Assembly: GCA_963853835.1 (NCBI GenBank)
Contig: OY970826.1
Span: 2,588,001 to 2,652,000 of the forward strand
Direction: 5' to 3'
Length of the DNA stretch: 64,000 nucleotides
Source: Calendula officinalis
Lineage: Eukaryota; Streptophyta; Magnoliopsida; Asterales; Asteraceae
This document shows positions 47,374-61,131 of this stretch, in pieces. Made by a program: the position numbers and the translations under genes. The notes under the pieces were generated by a model that had not been told where the DNA came from, did not search any database, and worked only from the letters and a program-made list of their open reading frames with translations. How positions within the stretch are numbered: position 1 is the stretch's first letter; every line of letters begins with the position of its first letter.

Positions 47374-47903
47374 CTCCCTCCGTCCCATAAAAAAGTATTC
47401 ATTTATTCCTAAACTTTTGTCCCACAAAAAAGTTCTCATTTCTCAAATTAATGGGGGTCCACTTAATAAAATAATATAATTTTCAAATACCCCACCACTA
47501 ACTATCCAATAACTATCTTTCTCTCTCCAATCAAACCTTATATTTTAATCAAAAGTAATACTCCCTCCGTCCCACAAAAAACTTCCCATTTGGCTTTTGC
47601 ACAAGTTTTTAGGTGATAATTAGTGGTGGGGTCATTGATAATACTTTTGATTAAAATATAAGGTTGGATTTGAGAGAGAAAGATAGTTAGTGGATATTAG
47701 TGGTGGAGTCTTTAGTAATAATAATTTTTTATTATGTGGAGCCCATCATATATAGGAAATGTGAAGTTTTTTGTGGGACAAAAATTTAGAGTGAAATGGA
47801 AAGTTTTTTGTGGGACGGAGGGAGTACCAATTACCCCACAACTAACTATTTTCTTAAAACTTTTGCCCATGAAAAATGGGTACTTTTTGTAGGACGGAAT
47901 GAG
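47374..47903. mobile_element. Stowaway MITE interrupted by a second Stowaway
   Basis: The outer element has ends CTCCCTCCGTCCCATAAAAA and TTTTTGTAGGACGGAATGAG with TA on both sides. It is split by an inner copy, 47561-47824. Removing the inner copy gives TCAAAAGTACCAATTACCCC, matching TCAAAATTATTACCAATAAC in the intact 26.2-kb relative. Confidence 0.88.
47561..47824. mobile_element. Inner Stowaway MITE
   Basis: CTCCCTCCGTCCCACAAAAA and TTTTTTGTGGGACGGAGGGAG-type ends, with TA at 47559-47560 and 47825-47826. It is inserted in the opposite orientation to the outer copy's interior text. Confidence 0.9.
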
Positions 47904-48203
47904 TAATAGTTATGATGTACAAAGTAATTTTTATAGTACATAAATCACTCATCCTAATTTTACATCCATATGTTGAAAAACCGTTATATTGAATTGGTCA
48001 GATACGCGGGAGAGTAGAAAGACAGAAAGTGGTTATTGATTCTCTGATCAGTCAACTGTATAAGTTGCAATCAGTTCAGACTTTATTCGTATTACATTAT
48101 TATGTATCTAAATAGTTATAGTTATTATATATATATAGATGCACGTACTCTTGGATATTCATTCAGTTCATAGTCTCTTTGCATAACAATAACAAAGGAG
48201 ATC

Positions 48204-49054
48204 GTGAAATTTGCTCTTATTTTCTTAACTTTCTTTGCCATTCTTGGAGCTTACGATGCTCGACATTTACAAGGTACAGTATATAATTACCTATAATTAG
48301 TTTATATAGCTTTTAATATACGAGCATGACGCTATTGTTCAGTAAAATAATTATTTTTTGAACGGCTAACACACATCCCACCCTAAATATACATCATTTT
48401 GTCTACAACATGATTTGAATCCACAACCTTGTGGCCCTTGGGACACCTAAACTCCAGTAACATAATTAATATGTTGTTTTGTTTGTAGACGGGCTTATAT
48501 ATGGAAGATTTGATCGCCAAACACCATTTCACGAGGCCGATGTAATCCAAATGGTAAGTGGAGAAAAAGAATTTCAATCACCACTATCATTGTTACAAGA
48601 TCGGACTACATATGTTGGACTAGGAATCCTCCCAAAAGCACCACCACCGCCAAAGGATGCACCATCGAAAGGCCATGAAACTTATGGCCGAGATAACACA
48701 AATTCACCACCATCACCAAGGGTAGCACCATCACGGGGTCAAACAACTTTCAGCCAGGATAACCCGAATTCAAATAGTCAAATCACATTTTTAGAAGAAC
48801 TAGAAGGTATATAGTCATGCTTTTAATTAAAAGTTTTAGAATAAAATCATAGATTAAAAAGTATGGTACGATAAATAAAATAACTTCTAATCCATTTGTA
48901 AATATTGTCCGATCTTTTTACAGAAAATTCTATGGATGATCCTAGAACGCCACCAAATGCACCAACCCCTCCAAGACCATTTGACCCAACACGGATAATA
49001 TTTAGGGTGTCTATTTGCATAGAGGGTGGAAATGCATGTACCGAATTATCTTAG
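48204..49054 (+). pseudogene. Secreted repeat peptide precursor (YGRxD family), copy B, broken
   Basis: Exons 48204-48273, 48489-48806 and 48924-49054 mirror copy A; exons 1 and 2 have exactly the same lengths (70 and 318 bp). Readable text: VKFALIFLTFFAILGAYDAR, YGRFDRQTP, KAPPPPKDAPSKGHETYGRD, SICIEGGNACTELS. Two lesions stand out. The start codon is GTG where copy A has ATG (context GGAGATC-GTG against GGAGATC-ATG). The last exon is hit by a Harbinger MITE, so TCT TAC becomes TCT TAG. Exon 3 has also lost the segment with YGRND and YGRVD. The upstream TATA region is retained, so it may still be transcribed. Confidence 0.78.
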
Positions 49055-49374
49055 ACCGGTGCCAATGGTAGGTGCAGTTGCACCACCGGTTGCACGCCGG
49101 TACTGCACACCGTTGGCACGGTCCTGCAGTTTTTCCGTCGGTTGAGCATTAGCCGGTTTGGAGACGGGGAGGAGGGGTTCGCCGGTTGATTTTGGTGGGT
49201 CCAAAGGGGTATTTTGTGTGTTTGTGTTTTGTAATGGTGGGTCCCAAAAAATTAAAGGGAAGTGGTATTGTTGGCATGGTTACGTCAGTTTAGTGTCGGT
49301 TGAAGGATGAGCTGACGTGGCGCTGATTTGGCAACAATTGACGGTATCAGTTTGCCAAACCATTGGCACCGGTC
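49054..49374. mobile_element. Harbinger MITE inserted in the last exon of peptide copy B
   Basis: GACCGGTGCCAATGGT and ACCATTGGCACCGGTC ends are flanked by TTA (49051-49053, 49375-49377). Copy A reads GAATTATCTTACTTGTTGCC without interruption, which defines the empty site exactly. Confidence 0.95.
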
Positions 49375-49500
49375 TTACTTGTTGCCATCACACGTCATTA
49401 GATTATTTAACTTTTGGGGGATTTTATAGGTTAAAGAATTGTAATTCTTGGTCAAAAGAATAATTGACTAATTAGGTTTTAAATGTTTGGTAGTACAGTA

Positions 49501-50354
49501 TTAAGTTTTGTTTTAGTTGATTGAAAAATAATGTAACATTTCATACTTATATTTAAGGTTACAACTTTTAGTTTAATGTATGATCGAGTGCAAAAGGTTA
49601 ACTACTTATTTGATGTTTAAAAAATTATCAACCAACCTAAAAAAGAATTGTAATTAGTTTTCAAAATGCAATAAACACTTCTATACTTGTTTTTCCAAAA
49701 CTCTATTTTGATTGCCCTACTTGTTTTTCCAAAACTCTATTTTGATTGCCCAAAATACAAATAATTGATTCTTTCAAACTTTTTGTCAAATATATTTTAA
49801 ATTATTTGTGTTTTCAAAATGCAATAAGTTTCCAAATCGAAATCTAAGACATCCGTACGGTTATTTAAAAAGATGTTAACATGTATGGGCATGCACGATG
49901 ATTAATCGTTATTGTGCATATTCTTGATTAATGATACCCAATTTATATAAGCATGCACAATGATAAGTTTTATAAAGTTATTTGTATAACAAAGTTTATA
50001 ACGTTCTTTTAAGTTAGAACGAGACAAAATGCTATAAAGAATGAATACTACGTTCCTATTAAATTAAAACCAGATATTGACAAGCTAGTTTATAATAAGA
50101 CTTACCAAGGCATACAATAAAATGATATTTTCTCATAACAAAGTATATTAACAATCATATTAACTTTATAAATCTAGTTTTTTAAAGTATTTATTTTAAA
50201 CAAACTAATACTTCCGGTTACATATATGGACCATAAATCCATTTATAGCAAAATCCCAAAGATAATTTATTGAGCCGTAGGCTCATGTATCTCTTCTATG
50301 CTTATGGAATATGGATTGTTACAAGAAAAAATAATATTTAGTTACGTCATTTAG
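49501..50354. other. AT-rich spacer
   Basis: A direct repeat, TACTTGTTTTTCCAAAACTC, lies at about 49684-49750. No gene or clear element was seen otherwise. Confidence 0.4.
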
Positions 50355-50356
50355 TC

Positions 50357-50869
50357 TTAGGGCCTGTTTGTTTTTTTTTACTAATCAAGATATATCAAGT
50401 GTTTATCTAGATATATTATATCTGTCAGCATAAATTAGTGTTATCGTTTATTTTTTCATGCTGAATGAATGGTCTTAATAATAAAATTTGTCAATTTTTC
50501 CATTTCCAGTGTCTCATTATTGTAATTAAACATAATTAAGTGATAAATAATTTTAAATTGAAGTTTTTAATAATAAAAAATGTTGATATATAAATAACAA
50601 AGTTAAATTTTAAAATAAAAATTTATTTTAAAATAATAAAATTATAAATTAAACACTTTTTTGACTAGACTATATAGAACATGAAATTTTAGTTAGTATA
50701 AACTACATAAATATAAATATGAAAAGATAAAAAAAAGTTATGATTTAATGGGGAAAGCATCATCCCATGACTTTTTCGGTTAAGACATGCTCTCCGGATT
50801 AAGACGTAACCAAATAGACTTCTTATCTCCCCATTAAGTCGATTAAATCGAAATCAAACGCCACCTTAC
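50357..50869. mobile_element. hAT-like or related element (GGGCCTGTTTG end)
   Basis: GGGCCTGTTTGTTTTTTT at the left and CAAACGCCACC at the right are loosely inverse. A homologous stretch lies at 63722-64000 (CTTGTTTGTTTTTTTAC, ATGCTGAATGAATAG). Confidence 0.5.
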
Positions 50870-52328
50870 TCATCTCCTACAATCCTACATACTTGATAGA
50901 CACGTGAAATCCACTAGTTCTCTCTTAATATTATCGTTTGATTTTAACACATGTTTTCATCTAATGGGTATAACCAAATTAAAGGACTAAATACCATTAC
51001 TATTGTTATAATTTCGGTGTCTTGTAACTAAAACATACATGCATATATTATTTTTTCAATTATATATAGACGAAATCACCTACAATTATAAATTATATAT
51101 AGACGAAACTGAAATATATTATTTTTTATATTTTATTTCATAGTTTAATAACATCAAATTAAATACTTGATGTTGCCTTTTGCCATGATCAAGCTTTCGT
51201 GAACACGCTCACGTTTGGGTTTTCGTAAAATTACGGGTTTTTATAACAAATAGTTAGTTTCTTAATTTATTATACGTTAAAAGAATGATCCGACAATAAC
51301 CTAACGTATCGAATTGTTATGTTGCCAATAAGCAATAGATTGTCGGGTATTAAACATCTTTTATAGTTAGACTACCAATACAACTTTAGATATTGTTTAA
51401 GGGACTGTTTAGTAAGTCCCTTTTTTAATGTACCAATTAAGAGGCAATCTTTTAATCAGATATCTACAAAGTTTTTAGGAACTTTTTCTAATCAACTTCT
51501 TAATAAAATTAAAAACTTGAGTCATTTTTCTTTTAATTGAACATATGTTTAAATGTTTAGAGATTATGATTATTCTAAGATTGATACATAAAATGACAAA
51601 AATGATTAATATATAAGCTTTACATCGTATTTTAATTTTACGATTTTAGAGACAGGCCGACAGAATAACCGTAATTGGAACCGAAAGTTCTGGTTCCAGT
51701 TCTGAAAACTGAGGAACCGATATTAAAGGTTCCGATTTTGATTTCAGTTTCGGTCAGAACCGACGGGCACCCAAGTACCCAACTATGCTTACCCTTACTA
51801 GAAAATTTACAAATTTGAATTATCACGAGTTGAAGAAATGTTTATGTGTGGAAATGGAAATATAAAATGCATGAACTTATAAAATGTAACGGCAAGAACG
51901 CAAGGTGGAGTATATTCTTTTGTTCGAGTAAATTATTATAAAACCCCCTACATTATTGCCTTATTTTCATAAATCATCCTTGCACTTTTTATTAGTTCGT
52001 TAAGATCACTTAAAATCTATTATCATAGCCTCCAACTAAAAACCATATACTTCAACTATTATCATCGTAGGGTTGCACAAGGAAAAGAATCTCCTAGAAA
52101 TAATGTTGTTATTTGTTTATCTTTCGTAAGCCTATCTTAATTAACTGAAATTAAATCCATTTTGTAGGTAAAAAATCCAAAATAATGAGGGAATTTTCTG
52201 CAATAATACCATAATTTAAAGGTTACTTACCAATTTATCTCCTGTTCGGCCACTGAAAGAAATCTCTTTAATTCTGGTAATATCTCGTTAAACGGAAGGG
52301 TGTTATGGTAATTTGATCATAAAAACCC
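50870..52328. other. Repeat-rich spacer
   Basis: It holds a fragment of the 30.8-kb MITE family (about 50885-50985), a GGAACCGA-type patch (51650-51775) and AT-rich DNA. No gene was seen. Confidence 0.45.
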
Positions 52329-52336
52329 GATTAAAA

Positions 52337-52955
52337 GTAGGGGTGAACATGGTACGGTACCATGTATATTTTCTTCATACCGTGCACCGTACCAACTATA
52401 ATTGGTATACTGATTTAGCTACTAGTACCATACCAAGTTTACTTGGTACCAATTTATTTAGCTACCAAAAATCGTGGTTGGTACAAATTGGTAATGATAT
52501 ATACCAACATCACAAACTTATATGAAATTAAAAAAATTAATAACAAAATAACAATTGTATTTTATCATTATCGACCAATTAAACATATTAACAAGTTTTC
52601 CGAACAAGAAAACAAAATAAGCAAAATGATATAATATGTTACGTGCTATATAAATATAATCTCATACGATAAAATAACAAAAGATGTAGCTATCTTGTCG
52701 TAAATGGAGTTTTGAACAAATAGGTTGATAGTTTGGTACATTATATTTAACTAATAATCATATAATATATATATCTTGGTTGGTACGGTATACCATAGTG
52801 TTTTAAAATTTTGTACCATTATTGTACCATGATTAGACAGTTGGTACGGTATTACCAACCAAACATGCTGGCTACCAACATATTGGCTACCAACTATTCT
52901 TGATACGGTTGGTAGCATATTGGTTGGTTTTGTTCGGTACAAATTTAACACCCTA
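52337..52955. mobile_element. hAT-like element with GGTACC-filled interior
   Basis: A perfect 8-bp duplication ATTAAAAG lies at 52329-52336 and 52956-52963. The ends are TAGGGGTGAAC and TTAACACCCTA. The interior is dominated by TTGGTACGGTACC-like words in both orientations. Confidence 0.85.
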
Positions 52956-53277
52956 ATTAAAAGGTCAGCACACCGTCCACCGTGTACATTACAAAGACCC
53001 CACCGTTCAATCCTGACCGTCCATTTTTCCTCGATCTTGCCGTTAAAATATATGTCATCTGGTGTGGGTGAGCAACAAATGTACGTTACACAATTCAACA
53101 ACTCTGGTCACACAATAAAAACCAGAACAAATTCTCTCTGCATCATCCTTCGCTGTTTCTGTGTGTATTTTCACCGTTAACTGCGTGTTCTTCAAGTTTA
53201 AGAGAATAATTTTGGTGAAAGTATTAGCTGAATTTTGATCTATTTATTGTTTTGTAACTGCAGATTACGACGGAGTA

Positions 53278-55684
53278 ATGGATGAAGATAATAAAACGGA
53301 GAGACCTTCACCTACCGTTAATGGCTTCTCGCCGGTGTCTTCTACTCCTGTTTTCTGGAAATCTCGTAAGAGATCAGGTAACTCGAGTTAAATTGTTTTT
53401 GTGAATGATTTCGAGCATAATTGAGTAATTTTTAATTTTGCCAATGATTTTGACTTGCCAGCATACGTGAATGACTTTGAGCGTAATTTAGGAATTTTGT
53501 GAATGATATTGAGCATAATTCAGTAGTTTTGGGATTGATTTTAGGCATGAGTAATTATTGAATAATTTGAACAGAAGTGAGTAATTTTATGATTGATTGT
53601 TAAATTGCCGTTGATTGAATTACTTATAAGTAGTAGATCTGTTTATCTACATGCTGCGACAGTTTCAATGTTTGATTATTATATTTACCAGAGGAAATTT
53701 AGATAAAAGGTTTAATGGAGCAGGTGGCCAATTTATCGAATTACAACAAACTGTAGCTTTATAATTTATAAGCGGAAACGATAAACGTTAATTACAAACT
53801 TTAGATTAGGAAAAAGGTCAAAATAGGTACAAACATCCATTTGTTTTGGTCAAGTGGAACAACGAAAAGTTATTCTAAATGAAAAGTTATTCTAAATGAA
53901 TATATTACAGAGAGAATTGTCATTGATGTCTACTCATGTGTAATCCACTAATTCTCTCTCATTATCTCATCCCTTGATTTGGACACTTTTCTTGATCAAG
54001 TGAGTAGGCACAAATAGTAGGAATCAATAACATTTCTCTATTATAAATATAATATTTGTTCATCAATGAGGCCCGTTCATTTTGACTTGACATTGCTCTT
54101 TTTACTTAAATATCAGCGAGAAAACAAGGACAGCTAGTCAGATTTTATATGTATTTGGTAGATAGGAAATATGATATGGTTGACTTTTTGTGAATTTGTC
54201 CAACCACATTTTTATCTCTAATTATAATTTTTAAGGGGTTGATGGGTTGACCCATTTATCTTAAACCCAACCTGAACACGACCCGTACGATTTAAATGGA
54301 TTTAACAGTTTCTACTTATAGTTAGCGCGAAGAATTTACAAAAGGACATACCAAATGATGAAAACAAGACATCTGAAAATAACAACAACCACCAACTAAG
54401 CGATGAAAAAATGGAAGAATCGACACCACCACCAACAATATTATCAGAGAAACGTAAGGCTTTATTTGAACCTTTGGAACCAATAATGGATTTAAATGGT
54501 AGAAGACAACTTTCTTCAGCTGAATCTTTACTCCCGCCACCTGATTTTGATTCTGCTAGTTACCCTCGCGGATGGTTAATCGGGAAAAAAAGAAAACTTG
54601 TAAATGTTGATGTTGTTGAAAGTATGCGGAGAATTGCAGTACAAGAAATGAACCGAAAGGTACCGTTTTCCTTTTTATGTATTTAACTAGCAGGTTTTTA
54701 CCCCGCGCGATGTCGCGGGGAATTTTCATTTCATACCCAAAAGAATGTTTAATGATATTCATACAACCATAAATTCATATTCTCAATAATTTGGACACTA
54801 TATATATTATGAACTATAAAATCAAGTTGGTAAATGTTAGTATTACTAATCTGCACCTTACAATTTTTAAGGGAAAAAAATATTAAACATATTAAAATAA
54901 AGGAGGTTAAAATGTAAGTATTCCAAACCTAAATGTCAAAAATGTTAAGTGTAAGACTATAATTAAAAAAAAAGTCAAACATATCAGCTAGAATTTAAAA
55001 AAGATAAATTGACCATCCTGCCTGTAATTATTCACCCGATGCCTAATGTTATAAAGTATATTAATAGAATTTTTTTAAAGGTTTAATTATGTTTTTAGTC
55101 CTCAGACTTTCATTGCTTTGGTGTTTTAATCCTCAAAACGTTTTGTTGGTAGTAGTTTTATCCTAGACTTTGGTTGAGTTAGTGTTTTAACCCTTATGTT
55201 AACCTATTACCGTAATTTTCTGTTGAGGTGTAATTTTACTTGGGGTTAGGGTTAGATATGGTTTAGTCCTTGAACTTTCATCAATTTGGCCGTTTAACCC
55301 TCAAACTTAAAGTTTTACCAATATTTGGCACATAAAGTGTTTTGGGTAAAAACCCGACCCAACAAACTCCAACCCGTACCAAGAAACCCATTCAAACCCA
55401 AACCGGTTTTTTTAACACTTTACCCAACCCGCCCGTTTCTAAACAAACTACGAGTCTAACTGCGAATACAGGACAGAGAAATCAACGGTCTAAACGAGCA
55501 GTTGGATGAAGATTCACGTGTTCTTGAACACCTGCAACTACAATTACTTGAAGAACGAAGCAAGCGTGCAGACGTTGAACGCCAAAATACAATGTTGCAA
55601 AATCAGGTTGATATGCTCATGAATATGCTTCAAGATCCTGAAAATAGCGATCATGATGATGACGATGGATCACAAGAACCGTAA
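53278..55684 (+). CDS. HDR1: HEADING DATE REPRESSOR 1-like protein
   Basis: Exons 53278-53377, 54322-54659 and 55472-55684 join to 216 residues. Order: MDEDNKTERPSPTVNGFSPV with FWKSRKRS (1-33), an acidic Asn-rich linker, LFEPLEPIMDLNGRRQLSSA, ESLLPPPDFDSASYPRGWLI, a basic GKKRKLVNVDVVESMRRIAV stretch, then a coiled coil (MNRKDREINGLNEQLDEDSR through MLQNQVDMLMNML), ending DDDDGSQEP. This agrees with my memory of plant HDR1 homologues; rice HDR1 delays heading with SnRK1 partners. The basic stretch is a likely nuclear signal. A leader intron probably ends at CTGCAG (53263). The stop TAA overlaps a strong donor-like GTAAGTATG, so an alternative 3' exon is possible. Intron 2 holds a small Helitron. 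Confidence 0.85.
54687..55068 (-). mobile_element. Short Helitron in HDR1-like intron
   Basis: On the minus strand the element ends with hairpin CCCCGCGACATCGCGCGGGG, then TAAAAACCTG-CTAG before T. It likely begins TCTATTAATATACTTTATAA. The 5' flank base is T rather than A, so that end is less certain. Confidence 0.6.
55080..55440. repeat. MITE scraps and GACCCG-type repeat in HDR1-like intron
   Basis: TTTTTAGTCCTCAGACTTTC and TAGTCCTTGAACTTTCATC are repeated phrases. AACCCGACCCAAC-type words fill 55350-55440. Confidence 0.45.
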
Positions 55685-56127
55685 GTATGTGTGTGTGTGT
55701 GTTTAAAAGAAAAAAAATTAAAAAAGAAAAAAAATATCGCAGTTGTTTTGTAAAGGTAGAATTATATGGATGATGCATCCTGTTTTGTGTATTTGCTGTT
55801 AAATATATTGTTTATATAATATAATTAGTGTTATATATCTATGAGTTGTAAATGGACTGATAATACACCAAATGTATGAATGTTACATGAAATAATAATG
55901 TAATTTTTTATGTGTTTGTTAGCAACTTCCTGGCATGTATTTACACGAGCAATGTTGGGCCGTGCGTTGCTACGGGATTTTAAATCGTTTATTTTCTTAA
56001 GAAAAACAAAAAAGTTGGTTTATATCATATATAACTTTTTTATATGTGTTGGTCAAAATTTTTTAGGATTATAACAATAACAACCATATTATCAGTGATG
56101 GAGTAGTCATTATTCTTAAATTAACTT

Positions 56128-57430
<1,303 letters not shown>

Positions 57431-57438
57431 ATTGTATG

Positions 57439-58420
57439 TAGGGATGGAATTGGGTCCGGAACTGACCTGGATGGATCCGGACCCGATTTTAGAGGATTAG
57501 CAGACCCGAGAATCGAACCGTTTTACAAATTCCGGTTCGGTTCCGGGTATGGTTCGGGTAAATCGCGTATAGACCCGGTTGGAACCGAAATAGTAATTAG
57601 AGCCGGTTTCAGGTGTTAGCATCATATTTATTAGTTTATACATTTAATATTAGAATATTTTACATATATCAATCATGTAATAAACATAAACCGAATACTA
57701 AGGTATAATAGTTAAACAAATTCTCAATTACTCATAGATCAAATGGTTTCTAATCTTTTAACTAAGTTTCTACTAACCTTTTAACTAAGTTTTAATGTTT
57801 GTCATTTTTAGTTAATAAATAAATTATATAATATTTAATGTCAATTATTATCAGATTTTTGTATGAGGCTTTATTAAAAATATTATATTTAGTAAGATGT
57901 CAAAAAAGTGTCAAATTATATACAGGGGGTATTTATGAAAATTTGAGATAGATAAAGGTATATCAGAAATATTGTAAAAGAAAAAGTTTTTGGAAACATT
58001 AACCATTTAAGATGTAATTTATAAAAAGGTTTTTGGTTAGTGGATTTTTAATGTGACAAAAGTAATAAGCTTTTGCAAAGTTAACCATTAGAGATGCTCT
58101 AAGTTTTAATATTTTGAAACATAAGTTTCCGTCGATCGAAAAAGAAGCATCATTGGGGCTTGCAAGAACAACTACATATTAAACTAAATTAATGTAATAT
58201 TAATTAAGCTCATAAAAAAGTTAATTAAATTTCAGTTCGGGTCTAAACCCGATTAGTTATATACCCGATGTATTCGAACCCAAATTATCCGAGACCCAAT
58301 TTTCACATAAAAGTTAGACGCGACACCCGACCTGATATTTAGCAATCCAATTCCAACCGGTTACGATTCCAGTTCAGTATAAGTGCGTATACAATTTTTT
58401 AGTTCTATATCACATCCTTA
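57439..58420. mobile_element. hAT-like non-autonomous element
   Basis: The ends TAGGGATGGAATTGG and CACATCCTTA are flanked by octamers ATTGTATG (57431-57438) and ATTGTAAG (58421-58428), seven of eight matching. GGTTCGGGT / CCGACCTGA-type words sit near both ends. Confidence 0.65.
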
Positions 58421-58754
58421 ATTGTAAGCATCGATGCATAACAATATTACATGGCTAGAAAAGTTGACAATCATAAGTCAATTTTATAATGATTTAAACA
58501 AACCGTGAAATCTAAAAAATTATGTTTAAAATTTTATATTTTTTTACAATTATATTATTTTTGAATTTTTTAACATGATTAAATAGCGTATATTGATTAG
58601 AATTTTGGATTAACGATTTATTGGAGATATTTATTGACATTAATAAAATCCCGTAGTTTAAACTTTCCTGTTAATAAATCCCTAAAATCTCTCATAAGTT
58701 AACCCTTGCAGAATTAGTGAAAAATAAAAAAAGGGGTATATATATAAAATAAAG

Positions 58755-58917
58755 ATTTTGATAATGACAGCCCTTAAGGCTGTCAATAAACGCATTAAAA
58801 CTTATAAATTAATCAACAACCACCTCTTTCATTTTAGGTATCTCTCATCCGGTAATAAAAGTACAACATTTTAATGCATGTTATTGACAGCCCTAAGGGC
58901 TGTCATTAGCAAAACCC
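58755..58917. mobile_element. MITE with GACAGCCCTTAAGGCTGTC end palindromes
   Basis: ATTTTGATAATGACAGCCC at the left and GGGCTGTCATTAGCAAAACC at the right are inverse. Each end carries its own GACAGCCCTWAGGGCTGTC-like palindrome. It is the third and best preserved copy. Confidence 0.7.
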
Positions 58918-60092
58918 ATAAAATAAATACAGAATTGAATTGTTAGTAATACTTGAATATTAAATCTATAACTGAAATATTAGTATTGATTTTCATGGAC
59001 GTGAATTTATTAATTTTACCAGTTAATTAAAAAAAATCCATAATAATGCATACATAAAGTTTTAATATTGATTTCTAAATAAATATGGAATTGAATTATC
59101 TATATTAAAGTATAAATTGTTAATTAAAAATCCGAAAATTATCTATATTTTGGGTATTGATTAAATTTCTTAACTCTTATATATATATTTTTTTGCAAAA
59201 AAACGTTTTGCTATTTTTCAGCTGATCGACTATAAATTTTTAAAATTTTGGTTTCCAGTCCTAAATTAAATAAAATATTAACATAATTTTGAAAATTCGT
59301 TGGTTTATTTTTGGTATGATATAGCCGACATATTTTTGTTTATTTTGAATTATTTTGGAGATTTTTTTTTACAGTAATTTGATTTTGAATAGAATTATTG
59401 TGATATAATATAATCATAGATTTTGACTTAATAATGGCTTAAATCTTTTGCATTAATTACGGCTAAAATTTTTTATGTGATTTTAATATGCTGCCACGTG
59501 GATATTGTGGTGTTAAAAAGGTGACATGTGGCACTAAGAAAGTTGTTTTATTATAGTAGTAGAAGTAGATAAGTGTTCTATAAAAAAATGTTATTTTGTT
59601 TGGAACAGTTGTTATTTTGTTGGAATGAGTGATTTTTGCGCCACCGTTCTATGATTTTTGTGATTTTGGCATAAAAAATTGATTGATTAATATATTGTGC
59701 CTTATAAAGTACACTCCACTTAATTAACTATACTAACATTTACCAAGGGAATGATAAAATACATAAATAGTTTTTTATTATTTTTATATTTTTTAATGAT
59801 GTATAGGGTTTAGTGTATCTTTATAAATTCGTCACGAAGTGCGGGCACATGATTCTTGTTTAGCTACGTCTTGCACACAAAAAGTTTATACATATTCAGT
59901 ATTTTTAATCTGAATCTGAATAAAATATATAGCAAATATGATAAAGATATTATACTAGCAAAACAATGGTCTGATAAACTTAGGGCAACTTTTGGTCCAT
60001 TCGACCGATTTTACACGTTTAAATTTTAGTCAAATATGTTTACTCTTGTAAAGTATAACCACCTTGAGCCTCTTAAGATTCTTAGTTTTTGC
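58918..60092. other. AT-rich spacer
   Basis: No gene or clear element was recognised. Confidence 0.35.
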
Positions 60093-60100
60093 GTTGGTTG

Positions 60101-60595
60101 TAGGCCTGTAAACGAACCGAACGAACACTTATCGAACGGAATTTTGTGTTCACGAACGGTTCGTTAAGAAAATTTAGTGTTCATGAATGGTTCGTGAACG
60201 AGGGTAACAAACATAAACGAACACAAACGAACATAAACAAATACAAACATACACGAAACAAACACAAACGAACATAAACAAATACAAACGAACTTAAACA
60301 AACACAAACGAACATAAACAAACTCAAACGTACACAAACGAACACTAATAAACGAACGTAAACAAACGAACATGAACGGATGTTCACGAACGGATGTTCA
60401 ATAACGGATGTTCACGAACGGATGTTCACGAACGCAAACAAACGAACGGGCCCTTGTTCGTATTCGTTTATTTAACTAAACGAACTCAAAATCTTGTTCG
60501 TGTTCGTTTGTTTAGATAAACGAACAAACATAAACGAACTCCCGTCGAACGGTTCACGAACGGTTTGTTGAACGTTCGGTTCGTTTACAGGCATA
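60101..60595. mobile_element. hAT-like element with AACGAACAAA array interior
   Basis: The ends TAGGCCTGTAAACGAACCGA and TTCGGTTCGTTTACAGGCATA are inverse. The flanking octamers GTTGGTTG (60093-60100) and GTTGATTG (60596-60603) match seven of eight. The centre is a run of roughly 12-bp AAACGAACATAA / AAACGAACACAA units. Confidence 0.82.
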
Positions 60596-61049
60596 GTTGA
60601 TTGATTTTTTATGGTTAATGTATATTCATGAAATTTGGTTAAAACCGAGTTATCCAAATGAAACAATTATATTGAAAGTGGAAGCAGTGTTACCTAAAAT
60701 TTAGTATCATACCAATATTGAAACTTAGAGTGAGTTTAAACGATATTAATATATGGTGACATAAGCCATTATATAAAATTGTAAAAATGTTTGGAATAAT
60801 CTTAAAGTCAGTCGCTCTATTAGGTAAATATTTTATAAATGGCTAGAAACAATAACAGTTAAATAACATACATTATGAGCAGAACTTAACTAGCGTGTTA
60901 TAAACGTAATATGTTAAAAAATAAAAATAAAATAAACGTATTTACGTGGAAATTAGATTTTAAAAACCGACCCTCCGAGTTTCCATACCTTTTTCCGTTC
61001 CACCCTCTTTACTTTTTTTCCTTGCCAACGTACCAGTCGGGTAAACGTA

Positions 61050-61131
61050 TTCTTTTTATCAAAGCTATATCGCAGTAATCCCATCCGATCGTCATCAGAA
61101 TTAATCGTTGTTCTTCATTCGATCGCAATAG
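61050..61131 (+). promoter_or_regulatory. Probable 5' UTR exon of the SERINC gene
   Basis: ATCGCAATAG then GTACCACC gives a donor after 61131. The matching acceptor GTTTTCAG ends at 62138, 46 bp before the start codon. The leader intron holds a copy of the 22.5-kb MITE family (about 61720-62010). Confidence 0.45.

Larger units (their letters stand above)
46440..49500. repeat. Tandem unit 2, distal part (duplicate of about 34600-38015)
   Basis: Collinear with the copy A region, with added insertions: an AACCGAA-rich patch (46915-47150), nested Stowaways (47374-47903) and a Harbinger MITE (49054-49374). Confidence 0.8.

Noticed and set aside
55930..55990. GGGCCGTGCGTTGCTACGGG hairpin-like text resembling a Helitron end
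   Set aside because: No CTRR follows at the right distance on either strand, and no partner end was found.
60164..60387. Two overlapping minus-strand ORFs with repeated VRLCLF-type text
   Set aside because: They are translations of the AACGAACAAA array in the 60.1-kb element.
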